This document shows positions 15,600 through 25,600 of a stretch of 64,000 bases of DNA, one piece after another. How positions within the stretch are numbered: the stretch's first letter is position 1; each line of letters opens with the position of its first letter. The DNA lies in contig CANFTB010000022.1 of NCBI GenBank assembly GCA_947449735.1, positions 1 through 64,000 on the forward strand, written 5' to 3'. Below the pieces are notes generated by a model. The model was not told the DNA's origin. It saw only the letters and a list, made by a program, of their open reading frames with translations, and did not search any database. This DNA is from Chthoniobacteraceae bacterium (GTDB taxonomy: Bacteria > Verrucomicrobiota > Verrucomicrobiia > Chthoniobacterales > Chthoniobacteraceae). The position numbers and the translations under genes are program-made.

Positions 15600-17048
15600 A
15601 TGGACCTTCACTCCCTCTCCCTCTCCGCGCTCCAGGCCCAGTTCCGAAGCGGCACCCTGACTCCCCTGGACGCACTGGATGCGCTCGAAAAACGCATCTC
15701 CGCCGTGGACGGCAGGGTCGGCGGCTATCTCTCCCTCAACCGGGACCGCGCCCGGGCGGAGGCAGCCGCGGCCGACGTCTCGCTGCCGCTCGGCGGCATC
15801 CCCATCGCCATCAAGGACGTGATCAACGTCCAGGGCGACCCGTGCACCGCCGCCTCGCGCATCCTCCAGGGCTACACGGCCACCTACGACGCCACCGTCG
15901 TGCGCAAACTGCGCGCCGCAGGCGCCATCCCCTTCGGCCGCGTTAACATGGACGAGTTCGCCATGGGATCCTCCACGGAAAACTCGGCCCTCCAGCGCAC
16001 CGCCAACCCCTGGGACTTGAACCGCATCCCGGGCGGCTCCAGCGGAGGCTCCGCAGCCGTGGTGGCCGCCGACGAGGCTTTTGCGTCCCTCGGCTCCGAC
16101 ACCGGCGGCTCCATCCGCCAGCCCGCGGCGCTCTGCGGGTGCGTGGGCCTCAAGCCCACCTACGGCCGCGTCTCCCGCTTCGGCCTGATCGCCTTCGCCT
16201 CCTCGCTCGACCAGATCGGCCCATTCACCAAAACCGTCGAGGACTCCGCTCGCGTCCTGAACGCCCTCGCCGGAAAGGACCCGCAGGACTCCACGAGCCT
16301 CGACCTTCCGGTCGACGACTACACCCGTCTTCTCGGCCGCGATTTGAAGGGGGTCAAACTCGGAATGCCCAAAGAGTACTTCATCGACGGCATCGACCCC
16401 CAAGTGGACGCCGCAGTGCGCGCCGCCATCCGCCAGTACGAGGCCCTCGGCGCCGAGATCGTGGAAGTCTCCCTGCCCCACACCGAGTACGCCGTTGCCG
16501 TGTACTACATCATCGCAACCGCCGAGGCCTCCGCCAATCTCGCCCGTTACGACGGGGTGCGCTTCGGCAAGCGGGCGGACGATCCGCGGAACCTCCTGGA
16601 GATGTACGTCCGCACCCGCTCCGAAGGTTTCGGCGAAGAGGTAAAGCGCCGGATCATCCTTGGCACCTACGTGCTCTCAAGCGGCTATTACGACGCTTAT
16701 TACCTGCGCGCCCAGAAGGTGCGTACCCTCATCCGGCAGGATTTTACAAAGGCCTTTGAAAAGGTCGACGCGCTCATCTGCCCGACTTCCCCCGAGGTCG
16801 CCTTCAAAATTGGAGACCGCTCCGGAGACCCTCTCAAAATGTACCTCGCCGACATCTTCACGATCGCGGCGAATCTGGCAGGAAACTGCGGGATCAGCCT
16901 GCCTTGCGGCTTTGCGAACGTGGAGGGGAGCCGCCTTCCCGTGGGGCTACAGCTACTCGGCAAACCTATGGAGGAGGCCAAGTTGCTGAGCATCGCCCAC
17001 GCCTACGAGCAGTCCACACCCTGGCACAAGGAGCGCCCAGCACTCTAA
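15600..17048 (+). CDS. gatA: Aspartyl/glutamyl-tRNA amidotransferase subunit A
   Basis: The 482-residue amidase releases ammonia from glutamine for tRNA transamidation. The Ser-cisSer-Lys triad is visible: Lys in PIAIKDVINVQ, the Ser pair in PGGSSGGSAA and SDTGGSIRQPAAL. The C-terminal half contains DALICPTSPEVAF and NLAGNCGISLPCGF. The ATG at 15600 follows gatC by 10 bp and gives the normal N-terminus MDLHSLSLSALQ; the frame is open further upstream inside gatC. Confidence 0.97.
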   Translation: MDLHSLSLSALQAQFRSGTLTPLDALDALEKRISAVDGRVGGYLSLNRDRARAEAAAADVSLPLGGIPIAIKDVINVQGDPCTAASRILQGYTATYDATVVRKLRAAGAIPFGRVNMDEFAMGSSTENSALQRTANPWDLNRIPGGSSGGSAAVVAADEAFASLGSDTGGSIRQPAALCGCVGLKPTYGRVSRFGLIAFASSLDQIGPFTKTVEDSARVLNALAGKDPQDSTSLDLPVDDYTRLLGRDLKGVKLGMPKEYFIDGIDPQVDAAVRAAIRQYEALGAEIVEVSLPHTEYAVAVYYIIATAEASANLARYDGVRFGKRADDPRNLLEMYVRTRSEGFGEEVKRRIILGTYVLSSGYYDAYYLRAQKVRTLIRQDFTKAFEKVDALICPTSPEVAFKIGDRSGDPLKMYLADIFTIAANLAGNCGISLPCGFANVEGSRLPVGLQLLGKPMEEAKLLSIAHAYEQSTPWHKERPAL

Positions 17049-17086
17049 CCCCCGGTCTGCCCCCCGGCCCACCAACGCCCGACGCC

Positions 17087-18244
17087 ATGCCAAACGCCGC
17101 CGCCTCGCGCCTGATCCTCGAACCCTTCTCGGAACAATCAGTGGTCCGCGCGGCGGGAGAATGCCTGAAGGAACTGGGCTGCAATCCCAGCCTCGTGATT
17201 GCCTTCGCCACCGCGGACTACAGACCGCACCTTGGCGACTTTCTGGAACTGCTGCAACTGCACGCCCACGCCACGCTGATCGTCGGGGGAAGCGCGACCA
17301 GCCTGGTCGGAACCGGCGTAGAGGCGGAAAAAGTCTCCGGCTTTTCGCTCCAACTGCTCTCCCTTCCGGACACGAAGCTCAGCACTCTCGTCTTTACCGG
17401 GGACCAGGCGGAATACCGTTCGGAAGCCGAATGGCGTGCCGCAGCGGGCCGCGCAGTCGATTCCGAGGCCTGGCTGTTTTTCGGCAACCCCGTCAAGTTC
17501 AACGCGGAACCCTGGCTGAAGACATGGTCGAAGGCGTTCCCCGGCGTACCGACCCTGGGCGGCCTCATGAGCGGGGGACGCAGGGGCGACGACATCTTTG
17601 TTTTCCACAACCAAAAGGAAGTCGACGCCGGGGTGCTCGTGGGAATCAAGGGGGGCGTCAAGCTCCATACCGTGGTCAGCCAGGGCTGCCGCCCCATCGG
17701 CGAACCGCACGCCATCACCTCGGCGGAGGACAACGTGGTGAAAACCATCGGCGCTCTGCCCGCTGGAGCGCGCCTGAGCGAGTCTTTCGACTCCCTGTCC
17801 GCCGAGGACAAGGCCCGCGCCGCTGGAAACATCTTTGCCGGGCTCGCGGTGACCGAATACGTGGACGACTTCAAAACCGGGGACTTCCTGATCCGCAACC
17901 TGCAGTACGACAGCGAGAACGGATACGTCGTGCTGGCGGCATTTCCACGCGTGGGCCAGACGATGCAATTCCAGCTGCGCGACCGGCACTCGGCGGACGA
18001 GGAACTGCGGCATTTGCTCGCGGAAAAGGCCGGTAAAGGGATCAAACCCTTCGCCTCGCTCGTGTTCGTGTGCGGCGGGCGCGGCGAGTCCATGTTCGGC
18101 GTCAAAAACCACGATGCGGAAGCCCTGCAACGCCAGTTCGGGGAGCTCCCCAGCGCCGGGTTTTTCTGCAACGGCGAAGTCGGCCCGGTCGGAGATTCGA
18201 ACTACGTGCACGGCTACACGGCTGCGATCGGACTCCTGGAGTAG
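17087..18244 (+). CDS. FIST domain sensory protein (FIST N and FIST C)
   Basis: The 385-residue protein carries FIST features: SLVIAFATADYRPHLGDFL, LIVGGSATSLVG, PTLGGLMSGGRRGDD, AITSAEDNVVKTIGALPAG and, at the end, FVCGGRGESMFGVKNHDAEAL and GFFCNGEVGPVG. FIST domains are thought to bind small ligands such as amino acids and are usually fused to, or encoded next to, signalling domains. None is attached here. The ATG at 17087 follows gatA by 38 bp, so cotranscription is possible. The ligand is unknown. Confidence 0.88.
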   Translation: MPNAAASRLILEPFSEQSVVRAAGECLKELGCNPSLVIAFATADYRPHLGDFLELLQLHAHATLIVGGSATSLVGTGVEAEKVSGFSLQLLSLPDTKLSTLVFTGDQAEYRSEAEWRAAAGRAVDSEAWLFFGNPVKFNAEPWLKTWSKAFPGVPTLGGLMSGGRRGDDIFVFHNQKEVDAGVLVGIKGGVKLHTVVSQGCRPIGEPHAITSAEDNVVKTIGALPAGARLSESFDSLSAEDKARAAGNIFAGLAVTEYVDDFKTGDFLIRNLQYDSENGYVVLAAFPRVGQTMQFQLRDRHSADEELRHLLAEKAGKGIKPFASLVFVCGGRGESMFGVKNHDAEALQRQFGELPSAGFFCNGEVGPVGDSNYVHGYTAAIGLLE

Positions 18245-18260
18245 CCCCAAAAACGGAAAT

Positions 18261-18356
18261 TCACGCGGAGTTGGGGAGCCGCGGAGAGGGCTATAAATAG
18301 TTTTGCGTCATTTGCTTCTAAAGATTTTCTCCGCGCCCTCCGCGGCACCGCGTGAG
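18261..18356. repeat. Imperfect inverted repeat of CGCGGAG-type arms between convergent genes
   Basis: The left arm at 18261-18287 starts TCACGCGGAG and ends CCGCGGAGA. The right arm at 18328-18356 starts TCTCCGCGCC and ends CACCGCGTGAGA, roughly its reverse complement with some mismatches. The middle about 40 bp is AT-rich. This resembles the ACGCGGAG/CTCCGCGT intergenic repeats found dispersed in many Verrucomicrobiota and other bacterial genomes. It separates the FIST gene from convergent chrA and could fold as an RNA hairpin for either transcript. Confidence 0.6.
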
Positions 18357-18419
18357 ATCCCCTTTTCTCGCTTGCCTCGGCGTTCAGCGTAGACCGCCAC
18401 CTCCCGGGGCAGAATCTCG

Positions 18420-19739
18420 CTAAAAAACCACCTTCCAGAGCACTCCAAGCGCAGCCGATGTAAAGACGACCGGCAGGACGTGCCATCTCCAACGCGAAAC
18501 GGCCGCCAGACTCAGCACCGCGACCCCGATGGAAAATCCGTCCACGCGCTTGTCTGCGGGGAAAAACACCGGAATGGCCGCCCACACCGCAAGGTTCAAA
18601 ATCACTCCCACCACCGCCGCCGTGATGGCGGACAAAATCCCGTTGAGACGCCTGTTTCCGCGCAGCCATTCGATGTAGGGAGCCCCCAGAAAGATCCACA
18701 AAAAACAGGGGGCGAAGGTACACCAGACTGAAACGAGCGCGCCGAGGGTCGCCGCCAGAACGGGAGTGAAGGGGGCGGGCTGGTTCCACGCTCCGAGGAA
18801 CCCGACAAACTCCAGCACCATGATCAAGGGGCCCGGAGTGGTTTCTGCAAACGCCAACCCATCAAGCATCTGCGAAGGCGAAAGCCAGGAGTACAGTTCG
18901 ACAGCCTGCTGCGAAACATAGGGCAGCACCGCGTACGCACCTCCGAAGGTGAGCATGGCGGCCTTCGAGAAAAACAGCCCCTGCCGCACCAAAACGTGCC
19001 CCGGCCCCAGCCACAATCCAAGCGCCAGCACGGGAAGCCACCACGACAGCAATCCAGCCGCCGCCACACGCGCACTCCGCGCAAGCGACGGACGCGCCGG
19101 GCGCGGCACCTCAGCCCCGGCGGGGATCGCGTCCCGGGCGCCATCCCGAACCCCGTCCGTCTTTGATGCCGACGCGATCCATCCGGCCAGCACGGCAACG
19201 AGCAGCACCGCGGGGAAAGGCACCTTAAACACGAACAGCGCCAGAAAAGCCGCGGCCGCCATAAACCACATCCATCTTTCTTTGAGAGCTTTCCGCCCCA
19301 CTCGCAAGACGGCCGCCGCGATGATTCCAACCACAGCCGGTTTCAATCCGTAAAAAACCGCAGCAACCCATGGCACGCTTCCAAAACCCACGTACGCCAG
19401 GGAAAGCCCCCACAACAAGAACATCGACGGCAGCACAAAGAACACGCCCGCCACAAAGCCTCCGAGGGTCCCGTGCAAAAGCCAGCCGGCGTAGGTGGCC
19501 AGTTGCTGCGCCTCGGGCCCGGGCAGCAGCATGCAGTAATTCAGTGCATGCAGGAAACTTGCCTCAGAAATCCACCGCCTGCGCTCCACCAACTCCTGGT
19601 GCATGATCGCGATCTGTCCCGCCGGCCCGCCAAAGGAGATGCACCCCAGCTTCAACCAAAACCAGAACGCCTCCGCAAACGCGGGCTTTTGCAATTCCAC
19701 CTCCCGCTGGCCGGGCGCCTCGTTCTTTGCAAAGTCCAT
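18420..19739 (-). CDS. chrA: Chromate transporter ChrA, two-domain form
   Basis: The 439-residue membrane protein of the CHR family has two homologous halves. The N-half motif is CISFGGPAGQIAIM (FGG at 36-38), followed by LLPGPEAQQLATYAGWLL. The C-half carries the weaker copy, LTFGGAYAVLPYV and TPGPLIMVLEFVGFLG. About ten to twelve hydrophobic segments are visible. Members export chromate, but many two-domain CHR proteins transport unknown anions. It starts 15 bp after the Nudix-epimerase gene and is probably in the same transcript. Confidence 0.92.
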   Translation of the reverse strand: MDFAKNEAPGQREVELQKPAFAEAFWFWLKLGCISFGGPAGQIAIMHQELVERRRWISEASFLHALNYCMLLPGPEAQQLATYAGWLLHGTLGGFVAGVFFVLPSMFLLWGLSLAYVGFGSVPWVAAVFYGLKPAVVGIIAAAVLRVGRKALKERWMWFMAAAAFLALFVFKVPFPAVLLVAVLAGWIASASKTDGVRDGARDAIPAGAEVPRPARPSLARSARVAAAGLLSWWLPVLALGLWLGPGHVLVRQGLFFSKAAMLTFGGAYAVLPYVSQQAVELYSWLSPSQMLDGLAFAETTPGPLIMVLEFVGFLGAWNQPAPFTPVLAATLGALVSVWCTFAPCFLWIFLGAPYIEWLRGNRRLNGILSAITAAVVGVILNLAVWAAIPVFFPADKRVDGFSIGVAVLSLAAVSRWRWHVLPVVFTSAALGVLWKVVF

Positions 19740-19754
19740 CTCCAGCGGTCCCCC

Positions 19755-21137
19755 TTAATCAGCGCCGTCGGCGGCCTCCTGCGACACCGCAGCCCTTGCC
19801 AGAACCACCAGCTCGGGATCGTTTTCCACCGCGTCAAAAAACGAAGGATAGCGCGGCTCCCAGCCCAGCCCGCGCAAGCGTGCGTTGTCCACCTGCTTGT
19901 GCGTCCAGCCGCGTTTGCGGTCGAGGTTTACCGGGCCCTCAGGCGGCAGCGGGCCCGCAAAGCGCTCCGCCAGCCATTCATAGAGGGCGCGCTGTTCCAG
20001 GGGCCTGCTGTCGCCCAAGTTGAAAAGTCCGGGCGCCCCGGACTCGGCGAGCCGCAGCAGTCCGGTCGCAACATCGTCGCGGTGGACCTGGTTGATCCAC
20101 CGCCGGCCGTCGCCTTCGATCACGGCCTCGCCGCTGAAATACTTGCGCAACAACACGGAGCGCCCCGGCCCGTAGATCCCGGCCAGGCGCGCCACCGCAC
20201 CGCCGTGCGCCAGCACCCACTCCTCGGTCTCTCGCAGAATGCGGCCGGTCTCGCGGGGAGGGTCCGCCGGGCTCTCCTCGCTCACCCAGCCGCCGTCCGT
20301 CTGCGCGTAGACGGAGGTGCTTCCAGTGAAAATCAACTGCCGCGGAGCTAGCACGCCGCAAAGCACCTGCGCCCCGCGCAAATAGACCTGCCGGTACGCG
20401 TCCGCCCCGCCTTTTCCCGAGCTCGCGCAGTGCACGACGACGTCCACCCCGTACTTTTCCCCCAGCCCCGCCGCCACGGAGGCCTCGTCGGAGATGTCGC
20501 AGGAAACCACTGGAAAATCTTCCCCGGAAAGCGCTTCCGCGGATTCTGGCGAATGGGTGCAGCCCGTCACCCGCCAGCCCGCCCCGTGGAAGAGGCGCGC
20601 CGCGGCAAGCCCCACAAATCCGCACCCCGCAACAAGCACGGAACGCCCGGCCTGCGGCGCGTAGGGACCGTGGAAACGCACGTCCTTTTCGAGCATCTTT
20701 TCGCCGTCGAACAGAAAGGATCCCGTGAAGGTCCCCCCCGAAAGCAGCTCGGGAAGCCATTCACGGTCATCGGCCCACATTTGATCGTAAGGCACCGAAC
20801 CGACGTCGGCCCAAAAGGGATCGGCCTCGTCCGTGGCGTACGGCTCGCCAATCAAATCATTGGCAACAAACACGATGCAGCTCAGCGAGTAGCCGTCGAC
20901 AAACTGGAAGCGCAGCAACCCGCGCTCCTCGAGTCCGAGCGGCGTCACTCCCACCTCCTCGCGCGTCTCTCGCACCGCCGCTTCGAGCGCCGTCTCGCCG
21001 GGTTCGAGCTTGCCTCCGGGCGCGTTGACCTTGCCGGCCCCCAGCCCCCGCTTTTTTTGAATCAGAAGAACGCGCCCCGCCTTCACGACGAAGCAGAGGT
21101 TGGCGCGTTCCTTGGGAATCCAGCGGGTCCAGTCCAT
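19755..21137 (-). CDS. Nudix hydrolase fused to an NAD-dependent epimerase/dehydratase-like domain
   Basis: A 460-residue fusion. Residues 1-160 form a MutT/MTH1-type Nudix domain with the Nudix box at 42-64 (GKLEPGETALEAAV then RETREEVGV). Residues about 166-460 form an SDR-type Rossmann domain with the dinucleotide motif GCGFVG at 171-176, IFTGSTSVYAQ and RLAGIYGPGR, closest in style to YeeZ-like NAD-dependent epimerases. The expected Tyr-x-x-x-Lys catalytic pair is not obvious. The two domains are usually separate proteins. The gene lies directly upstream of chrA. The substrate is unknown; cleaning of an oxidised nucleotide is possible for the first domain. Confidence 0.85.
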   Translation of the reverse strand: MDWTRWIPKERANLCFVVKAGRVLLIQKKRGLGAGKVNAPGGKLEPGETALEAAVRETREEVGVTPLGLEERGLLRFQFVDGYSLSCIVFVANDLIGEPYATDEADPFWADVGSVPYDQMWADDREWLPELLSGGTFTGSFLFDGEKMLEKDVRFHGPYAPQAGRSVLVAGCGFVGLAAARLFHGAGWRVTGCTHSPESAEALSGEDFPVVSCDISDEASVAAGLGEKYGVDVVVHCASSGKGGADAYRQVYLRGAQVLCGVLAPRQLIFTGSTSVYAQTDGGWVSEESPADPPRETGRILRETEEWVLAHGGAVARLAGIYGPGRSVLLRKYFSGEAVIEGDGRRWINQVHRDDVATGLLRLAESGAPGLFNLGDSRPLEQRALYEWLAERFAGPLPPEGPVNLDRKRGWTHKQVDNARLRGLGWEPRYPSFFDAVENDPELVVLARAAVSQEAADGAD

Positions 21138-21203
21138 CCTCTAAGCAAACTGGGGTTCAGCCCCCGAGGGAAGCACTTTGAGCCGGCCGAAAGCCTGAGC
21201 CCA

Positions 21204-21407
21204 CTAGTCTCCGGGATGAAAGTGCGCGTCCAGTGCCTGCCGGAATTCCGCTTCCGAAGAATTCCCATCGAAAACAAGCCGCAACAGTTCCTCGATTTTC
21301 TCGGAACTCGACGCTCCCATCCCAACCATCCCCTCCGGGGCGTGCTCGAGAAGAATCGCGGTCAGGGCGCAGTGAAGGACTTCGATGTGTTCAGGGTCGG
21401 GAATCAT
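21204..21407 (-). CDS. Small conserved-looking protein, function unknown
   Basis: From the ATG at 21407 the frame encodes 67 residues starting MIPDPEHIEVLHCALTAILL and ending QALDAHFHPGD; a GTG at 21425 would add six residues. It is helical and acidic, with no membrane segment or known motif that I recognise. It lies between the fur-like gene and the Nudix-epimerase gene on the same strand, 66 bp before the latter. The sequence composition fits coding DNA, but the call is moderate because of its length. Confidence 0.5.
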   Translation of the reverse strand: MIPDPEHIEVLHCALTAILLEHAPEGMVGMGASSSEKIEELLRLVFDGNSSEAEFRQALDAHFHPGD

Positions 21408-21562
21408 AGGGAGGGGATACACCACAGCGCCTCCTCTCCGGGCACCCCGGAGGGCGTTGGAGGCGGCCTGCTCACTCCATTATTGCATATAGGAAAGGCC
21501 AGAGGCGGAATCCCGCCCCTGTTTTTTCCACATCTTTCTATTCAAATCCTTACAACGGTGCG

Positions 21563-21595
21563 AAAAAAGCCCCGGCTGTCCCCGGTTCAGGCCGG
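21563..21595 (-). terminator. Possible intrinsic terminator overlapping the end of the fur-like gene
   Basis: On the minus strand CCGGC and GCCGG form a 5-bp stem (21591-21595 with 21572-21576) around a 14-base loop. GGC and a run of six T follow. The fur-like stop codon lies within the loop. The stem is short, so strength is uncertain. Confidence 0.4.
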
Positions 21596-22096
21596 TAGCC
21601 CCGCGCCATTCGCTCCCCTAGCGCCCTGGCAGGCCACGCACACGCCGAAAATCTCCAGCGTATGGGTCACCTGCGCGTAGCCCATCTGACGCACCAGACG
21701 CTCCAGCCCGTCTGCAAAGCAAACATCTAGAGTCCTTACACTTCCGCACTGACGGCAGATGATGTGGTGGTGGTGGTTCTCGCCCGTGTTGAATTCGTAG
21801 CGGTAGATGCCGTCTCCAAAATCACAGCGCCTCACCAAGTCCGTCTCTTCCAGAGCGCCCAGAGAACGATACACCGTCACCAAGTCGCAGAGCCCCGCAG
21901 GCAGCCGCTTGTGGAGTTCCTCCGCAGTGAAGGGCCCGTGCTCGCAAATGAGGGTTTCCAGCAGCGCCCTCCGGGGAAGCGTGATCCGGTGGCCGACCTT
22001 CCTCAGGGCGGCCAGGGCTGCTTCGAGAGCCTCCCCGTGTGCAGGGTGCACATGGTGCGAATGACCGTCGGAGCACTGGGATTTACTGGAGGCCAT
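21587..22096 (-). CDS. Fur-family metal-dependent transcriptional regulator
   Basis: The 169-residue protein has the Fur layout: a winged-helix part (LRKVGHRITLPRRALLETL, FTAEELHKRLP, LVTVYRSLGALEE) and a dimerisation part with a four-His run at 108-111. The structural zinc pairs are Cys114/Cys117 and Cys153/Cys156. The N-terminal SDGHSHHVHPAH stretch is also His-rich. This could be a Zur, Fur or PerR homologue; the strong His content favours zinc or iron sensing, but the class cannot be fixed. The ATG at 22096 is preferred to an upstream start at 22264 that would enter the VOC gene. No clear Fur box was found. Confidence 0.88.
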   Translation of the reverse strand: MASSKSQCSDGHSHHVHPAHGEALEAALAALRKVGHRITLPRRALLETLICEHGPFTAEELHKRLPAGLCDLVTVYRSLGALEETDLVRRCDFGDGIYRYEFNTGENHHHHIICRQCGSVRTLDVCFADGLERLVRQMGYAQVTHTLEIFGVCVACQGARGANGAGLPA

Positions 22097-22128
22097 GGAA
22101 GCTGAGAACAGCGGATTGCGGCGGAAAA

Positions 22129-22479
22129 CTACCGGTGGCGAGCCTTGGTCAGCATGATCTCGTTGCCCTCCGAGTCGACGCACATCGCCAGGTGCGCCGG
22201 CTCCTCCGGGGTGTCCACAGGTTCGCGGAGCACCTGCCCGCCATGCGCCTTGACCAACGCGCAACCTTCAAAAAGGTCCGCCACCTGAAAAGCCATCCCC
22301 GTCCAGGTGCGCTCGGACTCCCCTCCGCAGTGGATCCCGACGGTCGAGCCGGCGATCCGGAATTCCGTCACAACCTCATTCTCGCGAATGCATTCCCCGT
22401 CAAACACGCCTCGGTAAAACCCAGCGGCCCGGGCCATGTCCTTCGCCCAAATGATGTACTTCAATCCTTCCACTTTCAT
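22129..22479 (-). CDS. VOC family protein (glyoxalase/bleomycin-resistance fold)
   Basis: The 116-residue protein has one VOC unit pair: LKYIIWAKDMARAAGFYRGVFD, FRIAGSTVGIHCGG, MAFQVADLFEGCALVKAHGGQV and CVDSEGNEIMLTKA. Glu and His positions of a metal site are plausible (CVDSEGNEI). VOC proteins include glyoxalases, dioxygenases and antibiotic-binding proteins; the substrate cannot be assigned. It starts 143 bp from, and is divergent to, the giant RCC1 gene and lies 32 bp upstream of the fur-like gene. Confidence 0.85.
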   Translation of the reverse strand: MKVEGLKYIIWAKDMARAAGFYRGVFDGECIRENEVVTEFRIAGSTVGIHCGGESERTWTGMAFQVADLFEGCALVKAHGGQVLREPVDTPEEPAHLAMCVDSEGNEIMLTKARHR

Positions 22480-22622
22480 GCCACACAGCCTGGCATATCC
22501 GGTTTCGGATTCCCAGTGGAGAAGCGGGCCGGGCTACAGGATCGCCCGGGCATGGATCATGCTTCACTCTGTATGGCCCCCGCGTGAGCGGAGGCAAGAG
22601 TCTCAAACGCTCCCCCCTGAGC

Positions 22623-25600
22623 ATGCCACCCCTCCCCGACCGCAAAGTTCTCTTCGCTCGCTCCCGAAAGGCAGTGCGCCTTCTGGCGGAGCTCTGGGTT
22701 GCCTTTGCGGCGGTCTTCTTGGGAAGCTTGAGCCCGGCCCGTTTGACTGCGGCTCCTGCGGGGTCCGTGCTCTCCTGGGGATCGAATGGCGCCGGTCAGT
22801 TTGGAGAAGGCCGAGCGAATGGCACGGCAACCCCAGTCTCAATTGTGAGACTCCCCTCTACAATTGAGGGGAAAACCGTGACTCTGATTGCGGCCGGCGT
22901 AAGTCACACAGTGGTCATGACCAGCGACTTCAAGCTTTACGCTTGGGGTCTAAATGACTACGGCCAGCTGGGTAACGGCGACCAAATCACCCGGGTCCTT
23001 CCCACGGCGGTGGACATGACCGGCGTACTGGCGGGGAAAACAGTCACGGAAATCGTGGCCGGCAACAAGCACACCCTGGTGCGCACCTCGGACAACCTGC
23101 TTTTCGCTTGGGGCCAGAACGGCTCCGGCCAGCTGGGCAATTCGTTACCCGCCAATGCCTCCTTCAGCGCGCTCCCAGTGACCGTCACCATGGGCGCCCT
23201 TTCCGGCAAGACGATTGTGCAAATTGTTGCGGGCGGCGACCACAACCTGGCGGTCACCTCGGACAAGAACGTGGCTGGTTGGGGGGCGGGCGGAAGCTAC
23301 CAGAATGGCTCCGCCGGCGGTTCCAACCTGTACTCCCCCACGCTGGTGCCGGGGCTCGGGCCCGGCTCCACAAAACCGATCCGCAGCGTGGCCGCTGGTC
23401 AATTGCATTCAGCGGCCCTGGCGGACGACACCGAGTTGGTCTACTCTTGGGGCTATTCGGCCTACGGCTCGCTGGGGAACAACATGACCACGCTCTCCGC
23501 CGCGACCCCGATTGCGCTGACGACCTCGGGTGTCCTTTCGACGCCTGCCACCACCGTGAAAAAGATTGCGGCAGGCGCATACCACACAATTGCGCTCACA
23601 GCCGACAACCGGATAATCGCGTGGGGCTACAACACCAGCAACCAGCTTGGGGACGGTTCCGCCAGCACCCGTACGACCCCGGTTAACGTCACGATGACGG
23701 CCCTCGCGGGCGGCACGGTAGCCTCCATCACCTCCGGTCAAAATCACAATTATGCAATCACTGACACGGGCGCGGTGTTCGCGTGGGGCACCAATAGCAG
23801 CGGCCAGTATGGGAGCAACTCAACTACGGCATTCACGACTCCCAAGGCCGTTTATTTCGGAGGGTCGCTTTTTGGAAAGACCGTTTCCACCTACAGCCTG
23901 GGCGGCTTCCACTCGATCGCCTTAGACTCCACAGGGAAGGTCTCGACCTGGGGGTACAATCTGAACGGCCAGCTCGGCACCGGAAACTGGGACAACTCCG
24001 TGATTCCGGTATCGCCCGCCCAGGGGGACGTACTCGGAAGCAAGACTCCGAAACAGACGGCCGCGGGCGATGACTTTACGGCCATTTTGATGACGGACGG
24101 CTCCCTCTTTAAGTGGGGCGCCAACCCGAACAACCAGCTGGGCAACGGCGCCACCCATCCCACAAACGTGGCACTGCCTATTTCCGCAGGATCGCTCGGC
24201 ACCAGCACTCTCACGCTGACTGGAACTATCACCTCGGGCTCTTACAAGGTTTCCGTCGCCAACAATGCGGGAATTTATCCCGGCATGGCGGTCACAGGCA
24301 CCGGCATTCCGGCATCCACAAGCGTCGCGTCGCTTTCAGGAGGGTCCTTGCTGTTCCTCAGCGGTACGGCGACGACTTCCACTCTCACCACCACCCTGAC
24401 AGTCTCTGGAGCAGTTACCCAAGGCACCATCAGCTCCATTGCAGCAGGGCGCCACCACACGCTGGGGATCAGCAACGGCAAGGTCTACACTTGGGGCGAG
24501 AACACCTACGGCCAGCTTGGTAACAACGGAACCTCTGTCGCAGCCACGCCCGTTGCTGTGTACACGCAGGGTGTTCTTTCAGGGAAAACCATTACAGCCA
24601 TCGCCGCAGGATCCGACCACAGTCTGGCCCTCGCCTCCACGGGGACCCTTTACTCTTGGGGCCGGGGCGCTAACGGCCAGCTCGGCCGGGGCTCCACAGC
24701 AGACGCTTCGGCACCGGTCCAGGTTACCATGACCGGCGTGCTGGCGGGCGGCACCATCACCGCGATCGGCGCGGGTGGCAACCGCTCCTTTGCCCTAAAA
24801 AGCGACGGTAAAGTCTACGCGTGGGGTGACAATACGACCGGCCTGCTCGGCAATGGCTCGCTGACCGCAGCTACCAGTCCCGTCGCCGTGAAGACCTCGG
24901 GCGTTCTTTCTGGCAAAACGGTGACAGAACTCGCCGTCGGGTACAGCCACACTCTCGTCCTCACAAGCGACAGCAAGCTCTTCGCCTGGGGCAACAACGA
25001 CTACGGCCAGCTCGGCACCGGAAACACCACCTCTTCGACCGAGGCCGTAGCCGTCAAAATGACCGGCGCCCTCAACGGCAAGGTGCCCCAGCACATTTAT
25101 GTTGGCGCCACCTCTGTAGAATCCCTGGTGCTCTGTGACGACGGAAAACTCTACGCCTGGGGGGGACGCGGGTACGGACAAACCGGTAACAACACCTGGA
25201 CGGGCAGTCTGGAACCCACCCAAGTCACCTTTACCGGTTCCGTCAAACACGCTGCCATGGGCAACGGCTTCGGCATTGTCGCCACCACGGACGACATCAT
25301 CAGCACGTGGGGAGCCGGTGAACTCGGCCAGCTTGGCACCAAAAACGACGCCCTCACCCCGAAGCGCGGCCCGGGCGATTACCTCGGGCTCAACGGGCGC
25401 AGCATCGTTTCCATGGTCGCCGGACACGCCAGCGTCACCACAAACCAGACACCCGAGGTCGCCCTCCCCTTCCAGCTCGCCCTGACCTCCGACGGCAAGG
25501 TGTACGGCTGGGGTCGCAATGAGAAGGGACAGCTCTCGACGGGGTCGGTTTCGACTTCGACCACGGTCACTCCGACCGCCATTTCCGCAGGCACCCTGGC

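Noticed and set aside
21513-21526. Hairpin GGCGG-AATC-CCGCC followed by T run on the plus strand
   Set aside because: No plus-strand gene ends nearby; it lies between two minus-strand genes, so a terminator role has no transcript.
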